Shown here: positions 24,180 through 34,474 of the stretch, one piece after another
Layout of the letters: each line of letters starts with the position of its first letter
How positions within the stretch are numbered: position 1 is the stretch's first letter
Assembly (NCBI RefSeq): GCF_009727055.1
Contig: NC_052359.1
Location: forward strand, 11,586,771 to 11,650,770
Length of the DNA: 64,000 nt
Reading direction: 5' to 3'
From: Benincasa hispida
Lineage: Eukaryota > Streptophyta > Magnoliopsida > Cucurbitales > Cucurbitaceae
Position numbers and translations under genes: made by a program
Notes under the pieces: generated by a model
Databases searched by the model: none
Told to the model about the DNA's origin: nothing
Seen by the model: the letters and a program-made list of their open reading frames with translations, nothing else

Positions 24180-24215
24180 GCCCAAGTTGCTGAGAAGACC
24201 AATCCAAATGAAAGG
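24180..24215 (+). pseudogene. Second exon-like segment
   Basis: Thirty-six bases follow a good acceptor (CTTATTTCAG) and end at a donor-like GTAGGT. Joined in phase to 23293-23488 it would add PKLLRRPIQMK. It is too short to be sure of. Confidence 0.25.
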
Positions 24216-24264
24216 GTAGGTGAAACGAAAGACTCAGAATGAGCCATGCCTCTCAATCTTCCTT

Positions 24265-24740
24265 ACTACACATGGTAAGATTCACTATCACAAATCTGAG
24301 GGAAATTAGTGGAGACCGATTGAAATTCCTTTTGGTAAACAAAATTCTCTCTCTCTCTCTCTAAGTCGGGTTTCTGAAAGCTCTGAACTCTCTCTAAACT
24401 TCTTTTGTTCTTGCCCAATTTCACAGTGAACAAAGAAAAGAATCGAGCATGCAAATGGAAGAAAAGAAAGAGGAAGAAGAGACCAACAATAGCATGTACG
24501 TGGTTCGGCAAAATGATGCCTACATCCACGGGAAGGAAGAATCGTTTATTGAAGACCTTACAAAGATAAGTTTGTATTTTCTTTACAGACCGTATACTAA
24601 AACAGAATGATCAAGTTATTTTTCGATTTGAATGTAACCTATATATATATGATTACATATTTGTTATGAAGTCTGTTTAGAAAATAAAAACTAGTCGTTG
24701 AGCTATTTGAGATTAAATTTTTTGAAATCTCCACCTTAAT
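24265..24740 (-). mobile_element. Probable 3' LTR of the minus-strand copia
   Basis: It lies directly beyond the pol stop at 24782. A purine-rich tract (minus strand AAGGTGGAGATTTC, about 24733-24746) precedes it. On the minus strand it includes GTGGATGTAGGCATCATTTTGC-CGAACCACGTAC, a motif frequent near the end of Tnt1-like copia LTRs. Borders are uncertain. It contains a (TC)n run at 24346-24362. Confidence 0.45.
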
Positions 24741-24781
24741 CTCAACTTTGAAGCCTTCTACCTTCCAGTTCTGACTATCGA

Positions 24782-26217
24782 TTACCCATTTTCAGGTAAC
24801 ATGAAGTCAAACTGATCAAGACACTTGCTGAGCTTGAGCTTCGAGACAGGTTTGGTAAGCATGTCTGCTACGTTCTCCGAGGTATGAACTTTTAGAACTT
24901 CGGTTTGCCCTTGTTCTATTCTATCTCTTAAAAAGTGAAATTTATGTCGATATTTTTTGTCCTAGAATGGTATTGTGGGTTTTTGGAAAGATGGATAGCA
25001 CTTTGGTTATCACAATAGATCTTAACTACTGTTTGTTTGATACCAAAGTCTTCCATCAATCCCTTTAACCACAATGCCTCTTTTATAGCTTCTGAAAGTG
25101 TCATGTACTCAGCTTCGGTAGTTGATAGAGTTGTTATTGATTGTAGTTTAGCCTTCCAGCTCAGTATATTAGGTCAATATAAGAAGAGATACCCTATCAG
25201 AGACCTTCTTTTATCTTGATCCCCTGTGAAATTTGAATCAACAAACCCATAAGTTCTAGATCTGTCTCCTTAACACTCTAATAGATTAGCTTAGACTGCT
25301 TAGACCAAATTAGATACCTAAGATCCATTTGATAGCTTTCCAATGCCTTCTCCTAGGGTTTGACATGAATTTGCTCACTAGGCTTGCATAATAGGATAAA
25401 TAAAGCCTGGTAGAGATCATGAGGTACATCAAGCTTCCTACTGCCTAACTATAAGGAACTACTTGCATTTGATTTAGGTGTTCCAAGTCAGTTTTCTTAG
25501 GTGGATTAGTTATGGATAGTTTAAATTGTTGAGCAATAGGTATAGTTATAGGTTTAGCATTAGACATATTGAATCTTTTGATGATTTTCTCACAATAATT
25601 AGTTTGACTAATGCTTAGGGTAGAGAATCCTCTGTCTCTGTCAATTTCAATCCCAAAGATCTTCTTAGACTGACTCATATCTTTCACGTAAAATTCTCTC
25701 TTTAGGAGATTTTTTACATGACTTAAATCTTCTTTAGAAGTCCCAACTAGCAACATATCACCCACATAGAGAAGTAAGTACACCTTGTTCCTATAGGTTG
25801 TTGAGTTCACATAGGTGCAAATGTCATAGGTGCTTTCTGAAACCCAATACTCTCAATGTAGTCATTGAATCTTCTGTACCAGCATCTAGGAGACTGTTTA
25901 AGACCATAAATGGACTTATCTAGAAGACAGTAGAGGTCATTTTTACCCTTTTCAATAAAACCCTTTGGTTGAACCATGTAGATGACCTCATCTAAGTGAC
26001 TATGTAGGAAGGTTGTTTTCACATCTAGTTGATCTAATTCAAGATTGTATTGAGCAACTAAGGATAACAAGAGTCTAATAGAGGTTTGCTTAACTACTGG
26101 TGAAAAAATTTCAGAATAGTCAATGCCTTCCCTCTGTGTGAAACCTTTGGCCACTAATCTTGCCTTATACCTTGGCTTTTCATCTTTAGAAGTGCCCTCT
26201 TCAGTTTGTAGATCCAT
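24782..26217 (-). pseudogene. Copia RT-RNase H region, decayed
   Basis: The RT begins near 26217 ([52 protein letters not shown]). It shifts frame near 25808 into LLLYVGDMLLVG, where the catalytic YVDD box has become YVGD. RNase H lies within 24785-25440 in broken frames, and the C-terminus ENVADMLTKPVSKLKLS ends with a stop at 24782-24784. Frameshifts and the active-site change show it is dead. The type (Tnt1/Retrofit-like) differs from the other copia elements in this window. Confidence 0.85.
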
Positions 26218-27275
26218 TTAGATGTTATTGCCTTGCATCCTTTAGGAAGAGGAGCTAGAGTCCAAGTGTCATTAATGCTTAATGATTGCATTTCTTCATG
26301 CATAGCTTCAATCCAGTTCCTAGCATCAGGGCAGCTTACTGCCTATTCAAAGTTGGCCGATTCCTGGTCATTTGGAGCTATAGTTGCATTTAAAACTAGG
26401 TTCATATAGTTTGTTTCAGTGTACCCAACTGGGGGAACAATCACTCTTCTTTGCCTACTCTTTGCTAGAAAGTATTGACTCAAGTCAGGTTGAGTTTCAG
26501 TGGTTTCTACCAACTGTCCTATAGTGTTCTCTTCCTCTTCTGAATCATTAGAAGAACCATGATCTGTAGACTTATCTTTAGAAGCCTCCACCTCAATCCT
26601 AGCAGTAGGGCTATTAGGTATCTCAATTGTAGTCTTCTCTTTTTGCTTGAACATTTCCTTTTCTCTGAAGGTAACATCTCTACTGATCACAAATCTTTTC
26701 TCAATAGAATTCCACATTTTAAAACCCTTTACACCTTCAGTGAACCCAACAAACATACATTTCATAGCCCTAGACTTAAGTTTTCCTTGATTTTGATGTA
26801 TGTAACCAACACACCCAAATACCCTTAGGTTATTTTCTTCAGGGGTTATAAAGTTTAGGGATGAATGTGGGCACCTATTTAAGGTTTACACAGCATAGCT
26901 TGCAGCTTCAGCCCAGTATTTTTCACTGAGAATGACATCTGAGAGTAAACATCTGACCTTTTCCATAATGGTCCTATTAAGCCTCTCTGCTACCCCATTC
27001 TGTTGGGATGTGTGTCTGATTGTCCTGTGCCTAGTTATGCCTGATTCCTTACAAAATTTATTGAATTCTTCCCTACAGTATTCTAGCTCATTATCTATTC
27101 TTAAGTATTTAATTTCCTTAGAGGTTTGCTTCTCAATCATGAGTTTCCATTCTTCAAACTTTTCATACACTTGGTCTTTTGATTTAAGAAAGAAAACCCA
27201 ACTTTTTCTTGAGAAGTCATCTATAAAATAAAGTAAGTACCTCGAGCCACTTAGGCTAGGTGTTTGAGTTGGACC
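26218..27275 (-). pseudogene. Copia integrase region, decayed
   Basis: The piece at 26886-27170 carries the end of the integrase core, with RIDNELEYCREEFNKFCKE (Asn where Gly is usual) and TSQQNGVAERLNRTIMEK with the catalytic Glu. The part at 26343-26765 is the integrase-RT linker: CMFVGFTEGVKGFKMWN, then an acidic Ser/Glu-rich stretch. Stops separate the pieces, and the first catalytic Asp region (27180-27270) is broken. Confidence 0.8.
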
Positions 27276-27788
27276 CTAAAGGTCTGGGTGGATGTAGTCA
27301 AGAATTATCTTTGTTGAATGATGTGCTTTGGTAAAGCGATGTCTAGTTGCTTTTCCCAAAATGCAATGCTCACAAAAGGTTAGCTTGTTTGAAATTCCCT
27401 TGGGTAGAATTCCCTGTTTAGACAAAGCTTCTAGCCCCTTAGCACTTATGTGAGACAGCCTTTTGTGCCATACATTAGCTTCTGTCATCTCATTTGGTGT
27501 GGCAACATATGCCCCTATCATCATTTCAACACCTCTGACCATAAACAAGTCATTAACTTTCTCCGCAACAAGGACCACCTTAGAGTCTTTTAAAACCTCA
27601 AGTGTTCCACCCTTACCCATGTATTCACACCCAACCACATCTAGCATTCCAAGGGATATAAGGTTTCTCTTAAGAAGTGGGGCATGTCTTACATTTCTGA
27701 GTAGTTTGACAGCTCCATCTTTGAGTTTCATAAAGACAGATCCAATGGCTTTAATTTTACAGCCTTGGTTGTTCCCCATGTAGACCAT
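27276..27788 (-). pseudogene. Copia protease end and GAG-pre-integrase domain
   Basis: It reads from GNNQGCKIKAIGSV and VRHAPLLKRNLISLGML (region after the protease) into WHKRLSHISAKGLEALSKQG and FCEHCILGKATRHRF. The H-H-C-C zinc-binding GAG-pre-integrase/integrase N-terminal module is complete. The frame stops at LDYIHPDL, where the integrase core would begin. Confidence 0.85.
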
Positions 27789-27968
27789 TTATCCATCAAT
27801 TTCTTTATAGGTGTTAAACCAGGGTCTCATAGGTGTCATATGGTAGGTGTATCCTGAATCCAAGGCCCTATCATGTTTCCCAAAGGGGTTAACATAATTG
27901 GCCTTGTCAAGTGTTGAGGCTAGTGCATCAGAGTAGATATAGGAGCCTTCTACTACAGAGGCTTCAGG

Positions 27969-28275
27969 CTACTTGCTTTTGGGCTCTTTTTCTTTCTCTT
28001 TATTCTTTCTTTTGAGGATGAAGCAATCTTTAATCAAATGCCCCTTCTTTTTGCAATATTTGCATTTAATTTCCTGTTTTGGCTTCTTTTCCTCTGTATG
28101 TTGTTGTTTTCTGTCCTTTGATTGGTTTGATTTGAAGTTTCCCTTCACAAACAACCCTTTACCATTTGGTTGTTTCTTCTTAACTACTTGCAACTCAAGT
28201 TCCCTTGTTCTTAGGGCAGATATTATTGCATCAGTAAATATATTGTCCCTTTCATACTTCAATGAATACAACAAA
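27969..28275 (-). pseudogene. Copia gag C-terminal part with CCHC zinc knuckle
   Basis: Lys-rich sequence with CKYCKKKGHLIKDC, a perfect C-x2-C-x4-H-x4-C nucleocapsid knuckle. The N-terminal two thirds of gag and the 5' LTR are missing: homology is cut at about 28275, where the LTR of the next, plus-strand copia begins. Confidence 0.85.
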
Positions 28276-29373
28276 CTAAGGTCCTGAGGCTATTTAATGT
28301 AGTTTGAATTTTATATAGTGACATAAATGTGGATCAAGTTCAAATTTATAGCCAAAATGGTCTATAGTATATGAATAAGGTTGGGCATCTTATTCTGGGG
28401 ACACTATGGATGCGACCCACTTTGTAGTTAGTACAAATGATGTGATCCTGAATCATTCATATAGAGATATGTGAGTGGGGGCATCCTATGCAATGAGTTT
28501 GCATAAGACTGAACCACGAAATAGTCACGTTTTACGTTCTAAATGCCATTTTATGTATAAAACTGACTATTTCGTTAATTGATGACCTAGGTAACTTAAT
28601 CTTAATCCTGAGCTAACTATGAACTTCTGTTCACTCGGAATTATCCTTAGATCTGCATAGGTGAGGGCAACTCATCATCGCTGGCCCAATAAGCCTCCCA
28701 TTTCAGGAGTAAGATCAGGTGGATAGTTGGGAACATAGGATGCAAGACGGAATTCACTCCTCCCGTTATAGGGATAGTAGATAGATTGTTCCCTTTAGTA
28801 CTGAATCCAGATCTTGAACAAGGAACCCCACCCTCTCCTTAGCCTGAGAGAGGTTCGGTTTATAGGTTGGACCTTAAACCAATTGTTCATTAGAGGATCA
28901 ATGGAACTTAAGGAACAAAATGTAGTCTTGGGGGTAAAACGGTTTTTATGACCCAGCCGAGATTACGAACAACCTGTGAAGGATTAACTTACTAATCATG
29001 GTTATATCAAATGGACCCAAATATATCTATAGTGAGGGGAGTGCAACTACGAGACTATAGTGAAATGGCCCGTTAGTTAACGAATGTTGATTAGCTCCGT
29101 CTAAAAGAGTTTTAGCCAGCTAATCTCGGATCGTTGGAGCCTATGATCTATAGGTCCATTAGGTTCCCCTACTAGCTCATATGGAATAAACTTAGAACAA
29201 TATGATAGAATGATTCAAATTGTTCGAATTAGGTGAAGAGAGAAAAACCGACAAGTATATGTGATATAGTAATCGGTTTTCAGTTTAGAGATACAACTTT
29301 AATATTTAAATGTGATTTAAATATAAAGAATATGAATACGTTCATATTCGGAAGCTCGGAAATAATGGAAATG

Positions 29374-29591
29374 GTCAAAGATGTAAAAAGTCAAAGAGTT
29401 GACTTTTGACTTTGAAAAGTCAAACTTTGACCGACCTTATATTCAAATGTGATTTGAATTTTGAGAAAATGAATGCGGATTCATGCTCGAAAGGTCAAAA
29501 TTAGTCAACACGGAAAAAATCATAAAAAGACAAAACGTTGACTTTTTTGTCAAAGTTTGACTTTGACAAAATGACTATTTTGCCCTTTGAC
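29374..29591. promoter_or_regulatory. Array of 13 W-box cores (TTGAC/GTCAA) in LTR U3
   Basis: TTGAC or its complement starts at 29374, 29390, 29399, 29406, 29419, 29427, 29494, 29504, 29538, 29549, 29557, 29563 and 29587; chance predicts about 0.4 in this length. TTGAC(C/T) is the WRKY factor site. The array lies 165-380 bases upstream of the LTR TATA box, where enhancers of defence-induced LTRs act. It includes an 11-bp perfect inverted repeat (29545-29571). That WRKY factors bind here is inference. Confidence 0.7.
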
Positions 29592-29755
29592 TATAGTTAG
29601 TGAGAAAATCCAAACTTTTGCTGGATAATTCCACTAACAAAATAGTGGGCTAGATGTTGGTTTATGGTGGAGACATTAAGTCCACTTAGATAGTGGATTC
29701 TAGGTGTTGGGTTTTTATGAATTTGTTTCATGCAATTGTTGCATGGTTTTTTTTC

Positions 29756-29762
29756 TATAAAT
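29756..29762 (+). promoter_or_regulatory. TATA box of the copia 5' LTR
   Basis: TATAAAT in the context GCATGGTTTTTTTTC-TATAAATTGG is the same context as at 3985 in the related LTR. Transcription of the element would start about 30 bases downstream. Confidence 0.6.
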
Positions 29763-30172
29763 TGGGCTTACAATTTGGATGGAAAAACTTTTGCCCTTTT
29801 TACCAATTTTAGTTTTAGTTTTTGGGCTGGAGAAATCACAATTTTGTAGAAAATCTTTCAACCCAAACCCAACCCAAAATTTCATTTCTTTTTCCATCTC
29901 TTTCTCTCCCTCGGGTTCTTCATTCATTGGGTCCCACAATCCGATTCTGAGTCCAGAGGATAGTAGGTTAACTCTAGTGGTGGTCCGGAAGAGTTCAGAT
30001 CGAGATTAGCGAGGAAAAGCGTTTAGGGAGCTACAAACTTTGTATCCTATCCATTTTAATTCACTGTTTTTCCTTCAATTGCATGTTTTTTTCCTTTAAA
30101 TTAAAAGCAATTAGAGTGTAATTAGGTCCTTTTTCCACTATGTATATCTCGTGTTCCATCAATTCCATCAAT

Positions 30173-30184
30173 TGGTATCAAAGC
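30173..30184 (+). other. Primer-binding site (tRNA-Met)
   Basis: TGGTATCAAAGC differs at one base from the initiator tRNA-Met complement (TGGTATCAGAGC) and follows the LTR end by two bases. It confirms the plus orientation of this copia. Confidence 0.85.
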
Positions 30185-31401
30185 ATGATTTAAGCACTCA
30201 ATTAACGTTAATTTGAGTTTGGTGGGTGAATTTCTATGGATACATGTTTGATTGATTAATATGGTTGAAATTCAACTTCGGCATTAGATTTCTCTTTGGT
30301 TATGTTGTTTAATTTGTAATTGGCTCTTGATTGATGAGCTTATATGTATGCTTTAGAGTCTATAGTTTTATTGGAGTCAATAAAGTTAAAATTAAGCTGT
30401 AATCGAAGATCGAAACAAGCTCGGTCAGCTGCAGAAATTGGAAGTTCAGCTACTGCCCTCGCAACGTTGTTGCGTTGTTCATAGAGTGTTACAATGCTCT
30501 TCATCCTGGAGCCCGAGGTGTTGTAATGCTGAGATGCAGCGTCATGACGCTGTTCATCCCAGTCCAAAAAGACGCATGCATTCGTGAGCTGCTTCGTAGG
30601 TTTGGTTGGTTTCTAGTCCAGTTCAACCCACTTTGGTCCAGTTCAGCCTCATTTGGAGCTTTGAAGGTTTGGTCTAGGTTCAATTTCAAGCTTTTTTAAA
30701 TTATATTTGTAATAATTAGTTATTTTTGCTTACTTAGGATGTCAAAGTTGAACCATATTAGTGGTGTTTAAATATTTATGCATGTGATGTATGTTATATT
30801 AGTGGTGTTTAAAGTTGTATGTGCATAACGTATGTCATGTAGATTTAAAATCCCACCATAGGAAGCATGTTACATGCATTGAAAATATGTTATAAACAAT
30901 TATAATATATAGTATGCATGTTTTGGGTTTCTAAAGTTTAATATAATTGTTATATTAAAGTTTGATTGCCTTTTATGAATGTTATGGATGCAAAACATAT
31001 CTATTATTTTATAAGTTGTTATAAAATTGAATTAGGCCTTAAAATCCATAATAAAGATAAGTTGCATGCTCATGTAGATGTAGGTTAACCAATTGTTTTA
31101 ATAGTTAAAATAGGTTGTTATCATATAATATACAGTTACAAACTCAACCGATATATAATCATGTCTAAGGCTGGTGGTATTTAAGTTAACAGTCTACGGA
31201 ACACCTCCTACCTGGGGATTATGACTGAATAATCGAGCGTTGTTAATCGATTTTATAAGAATACGTGAACGGTGTTAGGTTTTAAAACTGGTTTATCACC
31301 TAGACATTATAGGTTAAATCCAATTATAAATGTTATACTTCGATAAACCACATAAATTTAGGTTGTTTGATTAGTTGGAATAAACCTAAGTAAAAGTATA
31401 C

Positions 31402-31545
31402 CCAAACAAGTAGAACACTTTAGTGAGAAATTAATACCATATATGATAAGTTGTTAGAACACTTCAGTGGGAAATTAATAACATATATGATATGTTGTTA
31501 AAACACTTCAGTCAGAGATAAATAACATATATGATATGTTGTTTT
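31402..31545. repeat. ~48-bp tandem repeat, three copies
   Basis: The unit AGAACACTT(T/C)AGTG.GA followed by AATTAATA.CATATATGAT and A(A/T)GTTGTTA recurs at about 31402, 31452 and 31499. Confidence 0.8.
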
Positions 31546-31990
31546 TAGCTCTCACATCCCTAAGACTTCACACCATGAGATTCATGTTTGGTTTTGTGTC
31601 ACCCTAGGAGTGACCTCCATTCGGAAAGTGTTTGAAAGAGTCAATATCAAGGTAAATAGAGGAAGTAGTTCATAGTAAAATAAAATATATACGATATATT
31701 GGTTCTTAGCTCTCACGTCCCTAAGAGTTCACACCGTGAGATTCATGCTTGGCTTCGTGTCACCCTAGGAGTGGCCTCCATTTGGAAAGTGTTTGCATGG
31801 GTCAATCTCAAGGTGAATAGAGAAAGTACTTCATAGTAAAATTAAATATATATGATATATTGATCTTTAGCTTTCACGTCTCTAAGAATTCACACTGTGA
31901 GATTCATGCTCTGCTTTATGTCACCCTGGGAGTGACCTCTATTCGGAAAGTATTTGCATGAGTCAATAGCAAGGTGAATAAAGGAAATAG
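31546..31990. repeat. 161-bp tandem repeat, three copies
   Basis: TAGCT(C/T)TCAC(A/G)TC.CTAAGA starts units at 31546, 31707 and 31868, exactly 161 bases apart. Each includes CACACC(A/G)TGAGATTCATG and GTGTCACCCTAGGAGTG with few differences. A decayed relative (GGATCGTGAGATTCCTATG) may follow at about 32050. Confidence 0.92.
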
Positions 31991-32533
31991 CTCAAAGTAA
32001 ATGGGTGAAGGATATGTGTCAACATGTCCTGCGGTCTCTTCCGTTAATTTGGATCGTGAGATTCCTATGTTGCGCGCTATCTTTTTTAGGTGGCATTAGC
32101 TAGTCACTAACCATGGCTATCCCTTCGATGGGTTGTAAAATAGGATTCGGAACAACTCAAACTCCAGAAATATATAGGATTTCTTAGGTCCATTGCCAAC
32201 ATTGACTCTCCAATTTGGTAGCATTGTTGGGGCCGACCTCTGAAGTCTGAAAATGAAGGGTTACACTTATAAAATTACTAAGTGTTAGTAAGTTCTTGAT
32301 CGAAAATGGTAACTAAATGACTATAGGAATAAGAGTTATTCTGAAGATAGTATTTGGTCAAGAATGTTTTGCTTTAGTGAAGGAGTATTTGACTACCCCT
32401 CAGTAACACTTATTATGACTTACTATAGTATCGTTGCAAATAAATAATAAAATTTGGGTAAGTTATTACTTTTGCTAAAATTGAATTGGGTTTAATAAGA
32501 AATTTACTAATTAGAATTTGTTTAAATTTCAGC

Positions 32534-32830
32534 ATGTTAACTTCTTTAAAATCACTCGCTTCTAATAACAATAATGGTCTTAATAAATCAACATGGAAAT
32601 CAAGTATACTAGCGAATGGTGATTTAAGATTTGTTTTAATAGAGGAATGTCCTCAATCTTCTTCTTCTGCGGACAGTAAGAGTTGGTATACATATGAAAA
32701 ATGGATTAAGGCTAATGAAAAAGCCTAAAACATTCTTCTAGCAAATATAACTGATATATTAGTTAAGAAATTTGAGAACATAGCTTCTGCTCGAGAAATC
32801 ATGAGTGTCATAGATGAAGAAACAAAGAAA
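32534..32830 (+). pseudogene. Copia gag N-terminus, truncated
   Basis: MLTSLKSLASNNNNGLNKST followed by WKSSILANGDLRFVLIEECP is the conserved start of gag in this copia group. The frame stops at 32728 (a Trp codon changed to TAA), and a recognisable remnant runs on to ENIASAREIM at about 32805. Most of gag, including the zinc knuckle, is deleted: within about 40 bases the sequence jumps to the protease region. Confidence 0.75.
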
Positions 32831-32859
32831 GAACAACACAGTAAATGTGATTTGCTTGT

Positions 32860-33241
32860 GATTGAAATATGTTTATTGGAAAATGATAAAAAGATCTGGA
32901 TAATAGATTCAGGTGTCGCTAATCATATATGTGCTTTTCGCTCAGGAAACTAATTCCTGGAGACAACTTACAGAAGGTGAAGCAACCTTTAAGGTAGGGA
33001 CCGAGGAGGTTGTTTCAGCTAAAGCAGTGAAAGATATGAAATTATTTGTTAATGATAGATACATTTGACTTGAAAATGTTTATTATATTCTTTTTATGAA
33101 AAAGAATTTATTTTCTGTCTCGTGTTTGCTAGAACAAAATTATAAAATTTCTTTTGAAAATAATGAAGCGTTCATTATTTCAAAAGGTATTAAAACTTGT
33201 TTAGCAAAATTAGAAAATAACTTATACATGTTAAAACCGCT
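32860..33241 (+). pseudogene. Copia protease remnant
   Basis: IWIIDSGVANHIC at about 32895-32935 carries the D-S-G active-site triplet of retroviral-type aspartic proteases in its copia context. Downstream, LENVYYILFMKKNLFSVSCL matches the segment before the GAG-pre-integrase domain. Stops and a frameshift (near 32950 and 33068) break it. Confidence 0.7.
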
Positions 33242-33958
33242 GTGGTAAAAGCCGTTTTGAATATAGAGATGTTTAAAATAGTTGAAACTCATAATAAGAA
33301 AAGAAAATTTTCTCCAAATGCCTATCTTTGGCACCTAAGACTAGGTCACATTAATCTTAATAGGATTGGAAGATTGTTTAAGAGTGGACTTCTAAACCAG
33401 TTAGAAGATAGCTCCTTACTGTCATGTGAATCTTGTCTTGAGGATAAGATAACCAAAAGATCTTTTACTACGAAAGGTCTTAGAACCAAAGAACCCTTAG
33501 AGCTAGTACATTCAAATCTTGGTGGTCCGATGAATGTTAAAGCGAGAGGATGGTATAAATATTTCATCAATTTTATCGATGATTATTCAAGGTATGTCTA
33601 CATTTACCTAATGTATCATAAGTCCCAAACACTTGAAAAGTTCAAGGAATATAAGGTGGAGGTTGAGAACCCATTAGGTAAAAAGATTAAAACATTTCAA
33701 TCAGATCGAGGTGGTGAGTACATGGACTTAAAATTTCAGGATTATTTGATAAAACACGGAATTCAGTCACAACTCACGGCACCTGGCACACCTCAACAAA
33801 ATGGTGTTACAGAAAGGAGAAATAGAATCCTGTTGGACGGTTCGTTCTATGATGAGTTATGCTTAATTGCTAAGTTCTTTTTAGGGTCACGTAATAAAGA
33901 CTGTGGCGTATATATTGAATATGGTTCCCTCGAAAAGTGTTTCAAAAACACCTTATGA
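33242..33958 (+). pseudogene. Copia GAG-pre-integrase and integrase core
   Basis: The 238-codon open frame has the zinc-binding module (LWHLRLGHINLNRIGRL ... CESCLEDKITKRSF) at about residues 28-83, then the DDE core: FIDDYSRYVYIYL, FQSDRGGEYMDL and TPQQNGVTERRNR provide Asp, Asp and Glu. After the Glu helix the frame shifts, and the usual WGYAVETAAYILN continuation is garbled. The start is not original, since the polyprotein should begin in gag. Confidence 0.88.
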
Positions 33959-34474
33959 GTTATTGAGAGGACGTAAAGGTAGTTTACGTCACTTTAGAAT
34001 CTAGGGATGCCCAGCACACGTGTTGGTATAAAATCCAAAGAAAATGAAACGTTGTTCAAAAGTATGCCTATTTTTAGGCCATTCTAATGAGAAAAAAAGA
34101 TGGTTATTTTATGATCCTCGGGAAGATAAAGTATTTTTGTTGATAAATGCAACACTCCTTGAGGAAGACCACATTAAAAAGCATCAACCTCGCAGTAAGA
34201 TAGTATTAAGTGAGATGCGCTGAGAAATTAAAGATAGATCAATAAGAGTTGTTGATTGAACAGGTCCTTCAACAAGAGTTGTTGATGAAACTAGTACTTC
34301 ACATCCTTCTCAAGAGTTGAGAATACCTCAACGTAGTGGGAGGGTTGTGTAACAGCCTGGTTGGTACATGAGTTTAACCGAAACTCAGGTCGTCATACCT
34401 GATCATAGCTTAGAAGATCCATGACTTTCAAACAAGCAATGGAAAATGTGGATAAGGACTAATGGATAAAAGCC
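33959..34474 (+). pseudogene. Copia integrase C-terminal remnant
   Basis: Across several frames one can read YELLRGRKGSLRHFRI, then SKVCLFLGHSNEKKRWLF and LLINATLLEEDHIKKHQPR, the conserved integrase tail and linker. It has multiple stops and indels. Confidence 0.7.

Larger units (their letters stand above)
22446..24260 (+). mobile_element. CACTA-type terminal fragment with exon-like sequence
   Basis: CACTACAAGAATTTTGGG at 22446 matches plant CACTA terminal repeats. It is followed by subterminal repeats in both orientations (AATGTCGGTT / AACCGACATT, four to five copies to 22590) typical of this superfamily. After a GC-richer leader (22700-23100) come two exon-like segments and a 208-base tandem duplication. 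No transposase is seen and no matching right end was found; 37454 has a similar 11-base tip but different subterminal sequence. Confidence 0.6.
28276..30170 (+). mobile_element. 5' LTR of the plus-strand copia, 5'-truncated
   Basis: It begins internally at AACTAAGGTCCTGAGGC, lacking about the first 135 bases that the 3' LTR piece at 36108 still has. It is colinear with the LTRs at 1-913 and 2559. It ends ...CCATCA at 30170, two bases before the primer-binding site. U3 contains a W-box array (29374-29591), the TATA box is at 29756, and R/U5 follows. 30010-30170 resembles 4220-4330 of the other LTR. Confidence 0.85.
30185..32485 (+). other. Long untranslated leader of the copia
   Basis: About 2.3 kb separate the primer site from gag, without a supported gene. 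It holds a ~50-base duplication (ATATTAGTGGTGTTTAAA at 30765 and 30797), three ~48-base units at 31402-31545 and three 161-base units at 31546-31990. Its overall length is unusual for a plant copia leader. Confidence 0.6.

Noticed and set aside
27463..27783. Plus-strand 106-codon frame
   Set aside because: It is the antisense shadow of the copia GAG-pre-integrase region on the minus strand.
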